A stretch of 64,000 bases of DNA, taken from NCBI GenBank assembly GCA_023256475.1, contig JAGDXP010000012.1:124001-188000 (forward strand). Reading direction: 5' to 3'. The notes beneath the pieces were generated by a model that was not told the origin of the DNA, did no database searches, and saw only the letters and a program-made list of their open reading frames with translations. This stretch comes from Thermoplasmata archaeon. GTDB lineage: Archaea; Thermoplasmatota; Thermoplasmata; Thermoplasmatales; GCA-001856825. The position numbers were made by a program, and so were the translations under genes. This document shows positions 17,888 to 27,847 of the stretch, piece after piece. Each line of letters begins with the position of its first letter. Position 1 is the first letter of the stretch.

Positions 17888-20800
17888 ATGGGTGGTGCAG
17901 AACAAACTACTATGACAAGGATTGCAAGAATCAAATCATACATTGCCAAGAATTACATTGGAATTACCCTGGTGCTATCCTTCTTCTTATCCCTATTTCT
18001 CAGTTCATTTTATATAATAGGGGTAGCAGTTAAGGGGAATTTTGCGGTCTCAGGCGGTTCAGATGCATATTATAATATGAGGATAATACAATATATATTG
18101 GCGACGCACCACCAGCTTTTATTCGATCCATTATTGAATTATCCTATTGGATTGGAAAACCCGAGACCTCCGTTCTTCCACTGGCTCGCAGTGTTGCTAG
18201 GGTATGCTTTCTCTCCGTTTCTCGGAGGAGTTTATAAATCCACAATGACCATGTTCTTACTTGAGACAGCCATTGGAGGAGCGTTCATTGTTTTCCCTAC
18301 ATATCTTCTTGGCAAAGAAGTATTTAATAAAAAGGTAGGCCTAATCGGCGCTATTTTAGCTGCATTGAGCCCATTAACATTGATGAAATCCATAGCTTCC
18401 ATTGGGCTATTTGATATTTTTACAGCTTTATTTGCCATTATGATGATATATTTCTTTTTAAAGGCAGTAGACACATTCAAGGAGGTTGAGGGATCGAATA
18501 TTAGTATTAGGATAATCAAATCAATTAAAGCCAATAGAATATCAATTTTATACTCAATACTCGGGGGGGTTAGTCTAGCCGCCTCCATGTTGACATGGGT
18601 TGGAACCATATCAGTGGCGCTAATAATAGTTGGAGTAGGAATAATTCAATTGATAATTAACACTATTAGAAGAAAATCCAATCTTGCATTCTTTGTACCT
18701 TCATTGTTTTATTCAGTAGGATTCATTTTGGCACTTCCCTGGTATTACGAAACCGGATTCATTTTTAGGTGGACACCAGTATTTCTAGTCTGGTTGTTGC
18801 TCATAATATCATCATTATTTGTTATAATATTGGAAAAGAAACCTTGGATAATAACAATAGGAAGCTACATACTGCTGGTGGCAGCAGCAATTGTTATTGT
18901 ATACTTCAAGGATAATTCCCTATTGCAGAGCATTATTTCAGGGCAACACTATTTCATCAAGAACAAGATTTATGATACCATAGCTGAAGCACAGGCTTTA
19001 CCTCTTGGGGAAGATATAATGGAATTTGATCCTTTCATGTTCTTTGCATCCCTAGTTGCCATCGGCGTCCTTATATATAAATGGATAAAGATTAAGGATT
19101 TCAAGACGACGTTGATTTTGTTCTATTCAGCTGGAATTATATTTATATCCATGATAGCTTCTAAGTTCCTTTACTTTGGAGCATCCGCCACAGGAATATT
19201 AACTGCATATATGATAGTTGAAGGCTTCAATAAACTTGGCTGGCACGAATCATTGGATAAAGTCAAGGGCCGTGGTATCTCAAAGGCATCTCTCAAGGAG
19301 TTAAGATTCTCTCAAATAGTTGTGATTTTAATGGTTATATTCCTATTGATAGTTCCTGCAACGTTCTATGCCCTTGACTCAGGAATACCATATAATAACA
19401 AAACACAATATGACAGGCAGATTTATAACGCTACTCCTCCATTTTTAAGGCCACAAAACTATACGCCCCCCTATTATTTGGGTGCATTTGGAGTCTCATT
19501 GGATTTGCCAAACTCTCCATGGGTAAGGGCATTGGATTGGTTTAAAAATCAAGATGCCCAATATCCACCCAATGAGAGGCCCGCATTTATATCATGGTGG
19601 GACTATGGTTTCCAAACATTGGAGCAAGGGGATCATCCGGTGATGGCAGATAACTTCCAGGACGGTATTTATCCTGCAGCTCAAATTTTGATGGCCCAGA
19701 ATGAGAGTGAAATAATTTCAGTCATGATAGCTAGGATAATAGATTATTTCAATCAATATAATCAACTGAATAACTCCACACTTAAATCAATACTAATTCA
19801 ATATTTCGGTACTTCGGGGTACCAAAAGATCGTAAATTATGAATTAAATGGGCCCAATTATATCCCAGATATATATGCCAATAGGTCATATTATGGTCCA
19901 TATGAAGATATACAGCCAGGTGATGCGAAGTACATATTAATTGAGCATTATTTGGCGAATACATTCAGCCTATCAACCATTATAAATGCCTACCAAAGCC
20001 TTGAACTAGCAACAGGATTTTACATGAACTATATTGCCGTTGATTATAGGCTATTCCCGTTCTCAGGCGTAGATACAGGTATCTTTTATGCTCCAGCTTA
20101 CCTTGGTGATTTCCAGTATATTAACGTTCAGGGGGAAATAGTTCCTATAGATTTCTACAATATAACAGTAACAGATATAAACGGAAACACCTACCCGCTG
20201 CAAGATTTCCCACCCGGTGACACTGCGGTCAGTTACAACATAAATTATCAACCAATGTTTTATAATTCCACCGTTTATAGAGTCTTCATAGGATATCCTT
20301 CGTCTGTAGTTGGAGTAAACAATTCCATTCCTGGAATATCATCCAATCTCAGATATTACTATCCCATGCAGGCATGGGGAATGCCCAATTTCGAATTGGT
20401 GTATAAGACCGTTTTCTGGAATCCTTATACAGATTACCAGAACCATTCAAATGCCTGGCAGCCTGTTTCATTGGAACAGGGTTACTATTATCTGAAACAT
20501 CACATAGGAACTGTTGATTTGAATCCTCCCGCTTCAAGCGTACTACCCAGCGATGTGGTATTTGTGGAATATTATCCTGGGGCTATAATACAAGGGAGGA
20601 TAACTGACTCTTCAGGCATGCCTATAGCAGGTGTAAGGGTAACCATAGATGATCAATACGGCATACCTCATGAATCAGTCCTCACAAATTCATCAGGATA
20701 TTATCAATTATATGCAGTTGCTGGAAATGACACTATCGTTGTTTCCACAGGCTCCTACAATAGCTTGTTCATGGTTGGCAATAATATCTTGGAAACATAC

Positions 20801-23800
20801 AACATTTCAATTTCTCAATCCCAGGCTGATAGAACTGCCTATTCCAATACAGGACAGCCATTATGGATAATAGACAAGAACTTCCAGATCAGTGCTCATT
20901 CATTGGCCGGTACAGTATTTTACAATTTGGCCGGGATAAGCTCATTTATTCCTAATACAGATATCCCTGCCAATGCAACGCTGAAATTCTTCAATTCCAG
21001 TGAAAATTATTCTTTATCTGTTAAGACAGGTCTCAATGGTTCTTATTACATAGCAGACCTTCCACCATATGAATACAATATTTCAGCATATGTAGATGGA
21101 CAATGGTACTATGATGTTGCGAATGTGAACATTAATTCAAACTCCACATCGAAGGACATTCCAATTCCATATTCAAAAATAAATGTTAATTTCATCAATA
21201 ACTTCCAAACAAATGGTTTGAATATAATCAAGATAACAAGGGGCAACTTCAGTCAATTTATGAATATTTCTGGTTCGAATTCTAAGATTGTGTTGCCTAC
21301 GGGAATTTTCAATTTATCAGCGGAGAATGGTCCCTACAGATACAACACGATCTTAAATTTAGAAAACAAGGGGAATATTACATTAAATGTAACTTATGAA
21401 AAGTACTATTACTTGAATATAACAGAATCTGGAAGCTATAAGATAATTTCAGCAAGCTTCCAGGATCTACTGAATAATTCGTATTCAGGAGAGTTCAATG
21501 TATTGAACAATAGTTTATCCGCGTATTTGCCGCCCTCCATATATTTGATTACGTCAACATCCATAAGATCAGGTATTTATTATCTGAATGAAACAACTGT
21601 AGAACTCAATAATTCATTATCTATTGAACCAAGATTCCAAGAGGCTTCAATGGTTACAGGAACTGTATATAATGGTAATAAAACCCAGCCCGGTGTCCCG
21701 GTGGAATTCATAGGGAATGGGTTGATGCTACAATTTACTACAAATTCCACAGGTCAATTTAAGGCCTATCTGCCATATGGGAAATATTCAGTTACTGCGT
21801 ATTTCACCTATAACTCAAGTACATATGTTTCCAGCGGTCAATATTCAATATTTACGCCGGAGTATAATTTACAGATCTACTCAGTTCCAGGGTACACCGT
21901 AGCAGGTTACATAAAGACAACTAATCCAGGAATTATTACTGCCTATTCCAATGGAATTCCGATTTATTATGAAGTTCTCACAAAAGGGCAGAAATATTTG
22001 ATATACCTACCCAATGGAACCCAGCTTAATTCAATTACATTTAATTCCTTAGGTCAAAGCTATGTAGCTCAAGGATACAACATATCTACTATCCTATCTC
22101 CAGTGAATGTTAATTTCTTGATTGAATCAAACTACAATTATGTTTATTACATTCACCTAAAAGGTCCAAAAGATTACAATATCACAGCGCTAGGGCATCA
22201 AATACAAGCATTTGTGCAACCGGGTAGCTATGAAGTTTATCTAACCGGAAATGGCATAATCCCGGTGTCGAATGTTACATCAATTAATATTTTACCTGTT
22301 TACAATGGGCAAATTATCAAATTACCGGTTAATGTTTATATAAAGCTGAGCGTAAACACAAAAGGCAATGTAGAAATATTCAAGGATGGTAAGCTGGTTA
22401 GTCAGCTTCTAAATTCAACACTTACCCCAGGCAATTATACTATCTATTCGAACTATTATTATACATCAAATATAACAACTGTGAACATATCTGTCAATAC
22501 TACTTTCACACCAATCTTAGTTCAATCTTATTTCCTGAACATCATAAATAAGGTATCAAGCAACGCTTACATATCAGCCGGTGAAAATCTCATTAGTACT
22601 TCCACAGGAATTTACTTGCCTGCAGGTTATTATTACGTATATTCATTTAACAGGATAAATACCTCTTATGAGTACTTTGGAAGTTCAATGGTGAGCCTAC
22701 CTTCTCAGCAAACAGCATATTTGAATTCCAGCATAGTGGAACTTTTGGGTAATGTTAAATTTAGTACCTTCAATTCCACAACAAATTCTGGAGTTGTACA
22801 AATACAGCCTTTGAATTATACCGTTCCATTTAATTCATATGTTGAACTGCCCTATGGAAATTACAGTATTTATGCGGTTTCTGGCGGATTCGCATATATT
22901 GGAACTCTAAATGTAAACAACAAATGGGAAAATATTACCCTGAATCTTGTTAGGTCGTATCCATTGACATACAGTAGCTTTATTGAGGGTAATGCATACA
23001 ATAGTGATATCTACATAGCAGATATGGGCACTAAATTCTATGTTAAACCCATGGGAACCATTAATCTTCCCAACGGTTCCTATATTTTCCAGGGGGCTAC
23101 GAAGTTGATGAATTATGGGAGATACAACAATTATATCCTTGACCAGGAGGTTAATGTTACAGGACCAACCTATGCAACCCTTGAGTTTCAAATTGTGAAG
23201 AAAATAGATGTTCAAATATTCCCCATGGGAGGTCAGCTTACTGGGTTGCCTGGTCACAATGTTAGTTTTCCCATTCAAATAATTAGCAATTCCAACATTC
23301 CAATTTCATTCACATTAACAAACTCCTCTACTTTCAATGTTTACAACCAGTATCTTAATTTGACTCCATACTCCATGGGAATCATAAATGCAACTATAGG
23401 CGTTCCAAAGGGTCAGCCAGCCGGAAGCTATCAGATAGGAATGAATCTACAGTATCTTGGTATATATCATTATATAAGCGTCAATGTCACTGTTCCTACC
23501 TTGATATCTCTGAATGTTACGCTCAACAACAATTCAGGAAGTGTATTTGGAAATACTATATATTATGAGCTAAACATTAAAAATACAGGAAATTCAAAAC
23601 TAAATATTACCATAAGCGTGCTGAATAACGCCAGCTTGAAACAGGAAGGCATAAATGTTTCAGTAAACAACCGTTACTACTCAAGCATCCTACTTTATCC
23701 CAACCAATTTAATCAGACCAGTATAGGCCTGTCATTCCAGAATGGGATATACAACGTAAATACGCCAGTAGTAATAGAGGTAAAGTATGGAAATCAGAGC

Positions 23801-23983
23801 TATTTGTATAACCTTTACCCAACTATACCAGGGCTTGAGTTCAAAGCAATCCAGGCCAAGGGCTATGGTATTCAGAATTATAGCGCTCTGGTACAATATA
23901 GTTATATGGCCGGTGTTATAATATTTGTAGTAGCGCTCATAGTGGCTATAATGATTTCAGTAAGAAGGAGGAACAGAGCATGA
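17888..23983 (+). CDS. aglB: AglB/STT3 oligosaccharyltransferase with an exceptionally long extracellular region
   Basis: Transfers lipid-linked glycan to Asn in NxS/T of secreted proteins. The N-terminal half has about 13 membrane helices with STT3 motifs: the first catalytic Asp in SGGSDAYYN (D62), SIGLFDIFTALF in the second external loop, TIAE (367-370) and the sequon-binding WWDYG (573-577). Numbering is from an in-frame GTG at 17879. The ATG at 17888 is preferred because a GGTGG ribosome-site-like run precedes it. After about residue 900 the protein departs from the usual 800-1000-residue size. About 1,100 further residues form a chain of beta-sandwich-like units rich in Asn, Ser, Tyr and Thr, ending in one membrane helix (about 2005-2027) and a basic tail. 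It overlaps the next gene by ATGA. Confidence 0.93.
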   Translation: MGGAEQTTMTRIARIKSYIAKNYIGITLVLSFFLSLFLSSFYIIGVAVKGNFAVSGGSDAYYNMRIIQYILATHHQLLFDPLLNYPIGLENPRPPFFHWLAVLLGYAFSPFLGGVYKSTMTMFLLETAIGGAFIVFPTYLLGKEVFNKKVGLIGAILAALSPLTLMKSIASIGLFDIFTALFAIMMIYFFLKAVDTFKEVEGSNISIRIIKSIKANRISILYSILGGVSLAASMLTWVGTISVALIIVGVGIIQLIINTIRRKSNLAFFVPSLFYSVGFILALPWYYETGFIFRWTPVFLVWLLLIISSLFVIILEKKPWIITIGSYILLVAAAIVIVYFKDNSLLQSIISGQHYFIKNKIYDTIAEAQALPLGEDIMEFDPFMFFASLVAIGVLIYKWIKIKDFKTTLILFYSAGIIFISMIASKFLYFGASATGILTAYMIVEGFNKLGWHESLDKVKGRGISKASLKELRFSQIVVILMVIFLLIVPATFYALDSGIPYNNKTQYDRQIYNATPPFLRPQNYTPPYYLGAFGVSLDLPNSPWVRALDWFKNQDAQYPPNERPAFISWWDYGFQTLEQGDHPVMADNFQDGIYPAAQILMAQNESEIISVMIARIIDYFNQYNQLNNSTLKSILIQYFGTSGYQKIVNYELNGPNYIPDIYANRSYYGPYEDIQPGDAKYILIEHYLANTFSLSTIINAYQSLELATGFYMNYIAVDYRLFPFSGVDTGIFYAPAYLGDFQYINVQGEIVPIDFYNITVTDINGNTYPLQDFPPGDTAVSYNINYQPMFYNSTVYRVFIGYPSSVVGVNNSIPGISSNLRYYYPMQAWGMPNFELVYKTVFWNPYTDYQNHSNAWQPVSLEQGYYYLKHHIGTVDLNPPASSVLPSDVVFVEYYPGAIIQGRITDSSGMPIAGVRVTIDDQYGIPHESVLTNSSGYYQLYAVAGNDTIVVSTGSYNSLFMVGNNILETYNISISQSQADRTAYSNTGQPLWIIDKNFQISAHSLAGTVFYNLAGISSFIPNTDIPANATLKFFNSSENYSLSVKTGLNGSYYIADLPPYEYNISAYVDGQWYYDVANVNINSNSTSKDIPIPYSKINVNFINNFQTNGLNIIKITRGNFSQFMNISGSNSKIVLPTGIFNLSAENGPYRYNTILNLENKGNITLNVTYEKYYYLNITESGSYKIISASFQDLLNNSYSGEFNVLNNSLSAYLPPSIYLITSTSIRSGIYYLNETTVELNNSLSIEPRFQEASMVTGTVYNGNKTQPGVPVEFIGNGLMLQFTTNSTGQFKAYLPYGKYSVTAYFTYNSSTYVSSGQYSIFTPEYNLQIYSVPGYTVAGYIKTTNPGIITAYSNGIPIYYEVLTKGQKYLIYLPNGTQLNSITFNSLGQSYVAQGYNISTILSPVNVNFLIESNYNYVYYIHLKGPKDYNITALGHQIQAFVQPGSYEVYLTGNGIIPVSNVTSINILPVYNGQIIKLPVNVYIKLSVNTKGNVEIFKDGKLVSQLLNSTLTPGNYTIYSNYYYTSNITTVNISVNTTFTPILVQSYFLNIINKVSSNAYISAGENLISTSTGIYLPAGYYYVYSFNRINTSYEYFGSSMVSLPSQQTAYLNSSIVELLGNVKFSTFNSTTNSGVVQIQPLNYTVPFNSYVELPYGNYSIYAVSGGFAYIGTLNVNNKWENITLNLVRSYPLTYSSFIEGNAYNSDIYIADMGTKFYVKPMGTINLPNGSYIFQGATKLMNYGRYNNYILDQEVNVTGPTYATLEFQIVKKIDVQIFPMGGQLTGLPGHNVSFPIQIISNSNIPISFTLTNSSTFNVYNQYLNLTPYSMGIINATIGVPKGQPAGSYQIGMNLQYLGIYHYISVNVTVPTLISLNVTLNNNSGSVFGNTIYYELNIKNTGNSKLNITISVLNNASLKQEGINVSVNNRYYSSILLYPNQFNQTSIGLSFQNGIYNVNTPVVIEVKYGNQSYLYNLYPTIPGLEFKAIQAKGYGIQNYSALVQYSYMAGVIIFVVALIVAIMISVRRRNRA
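20573..23890 (+). repeat. Chain of diverged beta-sandwich-like units in the AglB C-terminal region
   Basis: The coding region after the STT3 core encodes recurring units of roughly 70-100 residues. The clearest is a carboxypeptidase-regulatory-like unit starting GRITDSSGMPIAGVRVTID. Others show the pattern 'V-x-G-x-V/I-x-N-G ... N-S-T-G-x-F/Y-x-A/I-x-L-P-x-G-x-Y-x-V/I-x-A'. Examples are LKTGLNGSYYIADLPPYEYN, VTGTVYNGNKTQPGVPVEF followed by GQFKAYLPYGKYSVTAYF, and LPYGNYSIYAVSGG. Dozens of NxS/T sequons lie here. Similarity between units is at pattern level, so unit borders are approximate. Confidence 0.6.
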
Positions 23984-24720
23984 AGCTAGTCCCATTCCTG
24001 CTTGCTTTTATTATATTGTTACCAGCACTTTCATACGCGGTTACAAACACTTATGGACCTGTGACCATAACAGGTCCCGAAAAGGTTGCCATAGGACAGA
24101 CATTCAACTATACAGTAAATGTGGAACAAATTTTCAACCATTACAAAATAGTCTTTTTACTTAGCGGATATAATTTGACTGGAGCATCTCCAATTTCACC
24201 GCAGTATCTGAACGGTACATTTACCCCACAGAACTTCACCATAACGGCTCCCTCTGTTCAGACAACTTTATTCCTGTTCTTCCAGATTATCGCCTATCTG
24301 AATGGACAGGTTTTCTATTACAATATAACCCAAACGGTTCAAGTGCTTAACTATACGGTTCTAAAGGTAAAAGTTTATAACCCAACTAAATTCATATTCA
24401 AGGATCTGAACGTCTCCTTCTATGTTAATGGGGAATACGTCGGAAGCTCTCAGTTAAACATTTCAGGGAACACAACAGAGAACGTAACTTATCAGTGGTT
24501 ATCTGGGACGCTGTCTCCGGGTATATATAACATTCAGGCAAAGATCAACAGCAGTGTCGTGAAACTCATAGGTGGCAAATATAGCATAGATATACAAGTG
24601 GGAAATCCGTATTTAGAGTATGTATATATAATAATAGCAATAGTTCTAGCTATGGTTGTGGTAATCGTTCTGATCACCGCCATATATAATAGAAGAAATA
24701 AACCTAAATGGAAGAAATAA
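23980..24720 (+). CDS. Secreted, membrane-anchored protein coupled to aglB
   Basis: 246 residues: an N-terminal signal peptide (hydrophobic FLLAFIILLPALSYA), an extracellular beta-rich domain with many Asn-x-Ser/Thr sites (for example NYTVNV, NLTGAS, NFTITA, NISGNT), one C-terminal membrane helix (VYIIIAIVLAMVVVIVLIT) and a short basic tail, RRNKPKWKK. The C-terminal anchor resembles that of the AglB extension. The start overlaps the aglB stop by ATGA, so translation is probably coupled. Function unknown. A role as AglB partner is inferred from position only. Confidence 0.75.
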   Translation: MKLVPFLLAFIILLPALSYAVTNTYGPVTITGPEKVAIGQTFNYTVNVEQIFNHYKIVFLLSGYNLTGASPISPQYLNGTFTPQNFTITAPSVQTTLFLFFQIIAYLNGQVFYYNITQTVQVLNYTVLKVKVYNPTKFIFKDLNVSFYVNGEYVGSSQLNISGNTTENVTYQWLSGTLSPGIYNIQAKINSSVVKLIGGKYSIDIQVGNPYLEYVYIIIAIVLAMVVVIVLITAIYNRRNKPKWKK

Positions 24721-24721
24721 T

Positions 24722-25288
24722 CTATCTCTTAATTTTTCTATTTCTCCTTTCAATTATATCGCTGCTAGTAGCTATTTTAATGGCAGCTTCCCAGTCCCTA
24801 CCTCTTTTAAGCGATTTAGAAGATCCATCTTCTCTAATTATTTCAAGATCGTAATTTTTCAGGGTTGTTATTATCTTTTCCCTGTTAGCTCTATCACCAT
24901 TACCAATTTTAATCCTCAATCTATCGTAATCACACTGCTGTGTCACGCTATCAACATATTTCAAAACATCGTTTAATTCATACAGATTCCTCGAATCTAA
25001 TACCTGGCCATCAGAAATTGTTGCTACCCCTGGGTTTGGGCCTGGATCTATTCCTATTATCAGCTCCTTAGCATGGCCGGATAGGAGCATTTGCCTTATC
25101 CAATATTCATTTTTTCCATTAGTCCTATAGCAGTTGCTGAAGTTCAACTCCATGTCCGAGAAAACTATATCATAATCGCTTATTCCGTCTGTGCTTATCA
25201 AAGAAGTAAAATTAATTCTCATTCCCTTCAAGATATTTACAAGTCTATAATAGACACGAAAGTCTGAAGTTATAACGCCAACCCGCAC
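24722..25288 (-). CDS. Archaeal RNase H-fold protein (RuvC/YqgF-like), uncharacterised
   Basis: 188 residues. The central IIGIDPGPNPGVATISDGQV is the first strand and Asp-bearing loop of the RNase H/RuvC fold. RLRIKIGNGDRANREKII and a C-terminal RDWEAAIKIA with further acidic residues follow. The N-terminal 70 residues form a separate small alpha/beta region. Archaeal proteins of this type are annotated as DUF460-like or hypothetical. A nuclease role is plausible but unproven. It converges on the aglB partner gene with one base between stops. Confidence 0.65.
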   Translation of the reverse strand: MRVGVITSDFRVYYRLVNILKGMRINFTSLISTDGISDYDIVFSDMELNFSNCYRTNGKNEYWIRQMLLSGHAKELIIGIDPGPNPGVATISDGQVLDSRNLYELNDVLKYVDSVTQQCDYDRLRIKIGNGDRANREKIITTLKNYDLEIIREDGSSKSLKRGRDWEAAIKIATSSDIIERRNRKIKR

Positions 25289-25351
25289 TGATAAGAATAT
25301 TGAAATTACTAATTAAAAATTTTTGCAATCAAAAAATGCTCTTAATTAATC

Positions 25352-25822
25352 CTATTTCACTACTAAAACAGATACATCTGAATTTGCGGCCACTCTCTGA
25401 GATACCGATCCCAAGAAGACGCCTTTTAGGAACCCCCTCCTTCTGTTACCTATAACTATGAGATCCGGTTTAACCGTTTTGGAGACATTCAATATTTCTT
25501 TTGCAGGGTCCCCCTGTTTTAGGAATGTTTCAACATTCATAACACCATTTGAAATAGCATAATTTTTGGAATTCTCCAATATTTGCTCCCCTTTCTCTTT
25601 TAATGTATTCATTCTATCTAAAAGTGTTATATCTCCTGTCGGATTTTCCCCCGTTACGTATTGAACAGGATAAGGAATGGCCATCACTATATATAATTTC
25701 ATATTTTTATTTAATTTGGAGAGAGATATGGCCATATCCAATGCTCTCATAGAGGGCTTAGAACCGTCAACGGCCACTAGAATCCTCTCGATTGGTAATA
25801 TGCCTCTCTCCTTCTTTTCCAT
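25352..25822 (-). CDS. Universal stress protein (UspA family)
   Basis: About 156 residues with the Usp fold. The N-terminal strand and loop are IERILVAVDGSKPSMRALDM, and the C-terminal nucleotide-binding motif is GNRRRGFLKGVFLGSVSQRV, that is G-x2-G-x9-G-S. The longer frame to 25891 is not used: the ATG at 25822 has a TATA-like ATTTTAATA about 28 bases upstream and the family begins here. Divergent from endonuclease III. Confidence 0.9.
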   Translation of the reverse strand: MEKKERGILPIERILVAVDGSKPSMRALDMAISLSKLNKNMKLYIVMAIPYPVQYVTGENPTGDITLLDRMNTLKEKGEQILENSKNYAISNGVMNVETFLKQGDPAKEILNVSKTVKPDLIVIGNRRRGFLKGVFLGSVSQRVAANSDVSVLVVK

Positions 25823-25909
25823 AATAATATATGCAATAATTGCTATTAAAATTTTGCGAGTAAAGAGGAAAGGAAAAAGTGATTTATTCATAGTAAATTA
25901 GGTTCACCA

Positions 25910-26536
25910 TTGAAGAAAGAAGATTATGAAAAAGTAATGGAAAAGATGATGGCAGTCGTAAAACCACACGTGGGACTATGGGATGACCCATTTCACATAT
26001 TAATAACCACTATACTTTCAACAAGGACGAAGGATGAAGTTACTGACAGGGCAGCTTTGAAATTATTTTGTAAATGCCCGGATCCGCATAGTTTAGCCAA
26101 ATGCAGTGTAAAGCAAATATCTTCTTTGATTGAAGGAGTTGGATTCTACAGGGAAAAAGCAAGAAATGTAAAAGAAACTGCAAGAATCATTGTTGAGGAA
26201 TTCAAAGGAAATGTCCCAGATAACAGGGAGGATTTAATGAAGCTTCCAGGGGTGGGTCCCAAGGTTGCAAACATTGTTCTTACATTCGGCTTCAACAAAG
26301 ATTATATCGCGGTTGATACTCATGTTCATAGAATATTTAATAGGTTGGGAATTGTCAATACAAAAAATCCAGAGGAAACTGAAAAAATATTGATGAAAAA
26401 GATACCCAGGAAATACTGGAAACACATAAACTCATATGCGGTTGAATTTGGAAAGAATATATGCAAGCCTATAGGGCCAAAGTGCCAGGAATGCCCACTG
26501 AAAGAATGGTGTAGGTTTTATGAAAATAGTAGTTGA
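25910..26536 (+). CDS. nth: Endonuclease III, DNA glycosylase/AP lyase
   Basis: 208 residues. Base-excision-repair enzyme for oxidised pyrimidines. The helix-hairpin-helix LPGVGPKVANIVL contains the catalytic lysine (K118), and VDTHVHRI carries the catalytic aspartate (D136). The iron-sulfur cluster ligands are C185-x6-C192-x2-C195-x5-C201. The start is TTG at 25910, with no alternative nearby. It overlaps the nob1 gene by 17 bases. Confidence 0.96.
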   Translation: MKKEDYEKVMEKMMAVVKPHVGLWDDPFHILITTILSTRTKDEVTDRAALKLFCKCPDPHSLAKCSVKQISSLIEGVGFYREKARNVKETARIIVEEFKGNVPDNREDLMKLPGVGPKVANIVLTFGFNKDYIAVDTHVHRIFNRLGIVNTKNPEETEKILMKKIPRKYWKHINSYAVEFGKNICKPIGPKCQECPLKEWCRFYENSS

Positions 26537-27017
26537 TGCCTCTGCCATATTCGCTGGTTTTACACCAGATGGTTCAAACGAATACATTACTACAACTGAT
26601 ACTATTTCAGAAGTAAAGAGTAGGAAGTTCAAGGAAACCATAGAGCGAACATTGATCTTATTTCAGATAAAAGAACCATCCGAAGCATTTCTGGAAAGGG
26701 TAATTGCAGAGAGCAAACAAACAGGGGACTTTCATCAGCTTAGTAAAAACGATTTAAAACTGTTGGCTCTTACATTGCAGGAGGATGCACTTCTTCTGAC
26801 CAATGATCTATCGATGCAAAATATGGCGCACGCTTTAGGACTTAAGTACAGGGAATTCAATTCCAGTGGTTTAAGAGATTTCATAATTTGGAAGTACAGA
26901 TGCATAGGGTGCAAGAGGGTCTTTAATAATCGCATTGAAATATGTCCCTACTGCGGAAGTCAGGTTAAAAAATTTCCAGTCAAGAAGAATCCATTGAAGG
27001 GTAAAAATTCCAATTAA
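26520..27017 (+). CDS. Nob1-like rRNA maturation endonuclease (PIN domain plus zinc ribbon)
   Basis: 165 residues. The PIN domain has the expected acidic residues (D6 in VVDASA, E31, D78, D96 in LLTNDLSM). It is followed by a zinc ribbon with C128, C131, C142 and C145 (RCIGC...CPYCG) and a basic tail. Nob1 cleaves the 3' end of pre-16S rRNA in the small subunit. It overlaps nth, an arrangement that places repair and ribosome assembly on one transcript. Confidence 0.9.
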   Translation: MKIVVDASAIFAGFTPDGSNEYITTTDTISEVKSRKFKETIERTLILFQIKEPSEAFLERVIAESKQTGDFHQLSKNDLKLLALTLQEDALLLTNDLSMQNMAHALGLKYREFNSSGLRDFIIWKYRCIGCKRVFNNRIEICPYCGSQVKKFPVKKNPLKGKNSN

Positions 27018-27135
27018 CACAATAATTTGGAATAACAATTTTTGGTTAAAATGGAATTTTCAATTTATCATCCTTAGATTTATTTCATTAGTCAGGCTGT
27101 TAAGATGTCTTTAGATGAATTATATGCAATATGTG

Positions 27136-27846
27136 CTATCTTATCCACTTGATGGACACGCATCTATGTTTATCTTTATACCCATAGCAGTAAATTAGAT
27201 CCTTCCTTACAGAATGTGCAACGCGGGCCCTGGCGATAATGGATTTGCAATCGTCTACATCTGTAACATTTACAAGAATGCTAGAATGCACTTCATTGTT
27301 TTTATAAACTCTATAATCGCATCCAAATTTTGAACCGCTTTTTACTATTATCTTGTTGTCTGCAATATCAGAAGCCGTATCTTTATCATGATACTTTTCC
27401 ACAAATTTCAGCAACCGCGGATTTCTCCTTTTTATTTCATAATATATTGCTTCATTGTCGGAGTCCACAATGGCTAAATAGCCAAGAATTAATTCTGAGA
27501 ATTTTATTTCGTCTCTATAAAATTTCACATTCACTCTCTTCCCGTTTAATAGAATTAAATTTCCATTAAAATAAGGTTTCTTTCCAAGGTCCCTCAATCC
27601 TTTATAGGCAATATAGAATATCTTATCTTTTTCCGAAAGTTTATCCCATAAATAATTGAAATTATGTTTATGCTGATCGAAGAAAACCTCAATTCTACCT
27701 TTTTCTATAAGATAAAGGGATGAAAACTTATCAAGTAAAAATCCATTTTTAGTCTTCCTTAACTTATACCCCTTATTTCTTAGGCGTGAGGCATCTGCTT
27801 CCCCTATGACTGTTGATAGGTCGGGCAGCAGTGTTGCTGAAATCAT
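27136..27846 (-). CDS. endA: tRNA-intron splicing endonuclease
   Basis: 236 residues. The C-terminal catalytic domain is clear: GSKFGCDYRVY with the catalytic tyrosine (Y181), VHSS with the histidine (H187) and ARVAHSVRK with the lysine (K215). This is the RNase A-like Tyr/His/Lys triad of archaeal EndA. The N-terminal 100 residues look like a degenerate copy of the structural domain, making the protein longer than the roughly 180-residue homotetramer type and shorter than the fused homodimer type. The two tRNAs in this window have no introns. One base separates it from the upstream GTPase gene. Confidence 0.85.
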   Translation of the reverse strand: MISATLLPDLSTVIGEADASRLRNKGYKLRKTKNGFLLDKFSSLYLIEKGRIEVFFDQHKHNFNYLWDKLSEKDKIFYIAYKGLRDLGKKPYFNGNLILLNGKRVNVKFYRDEIKFSELILGYLAIVDSDNEAIYYEIKRRNPRLLKFVEKYHDKDTASDIADNKIIVKSGSKFGCDYRVYKNNEVHSSILVNVTDVDDCKSIIARARVAHSVRKDLIYCYGYKDKHRCVSIKWIR

Positions 27847-27847
27847 A

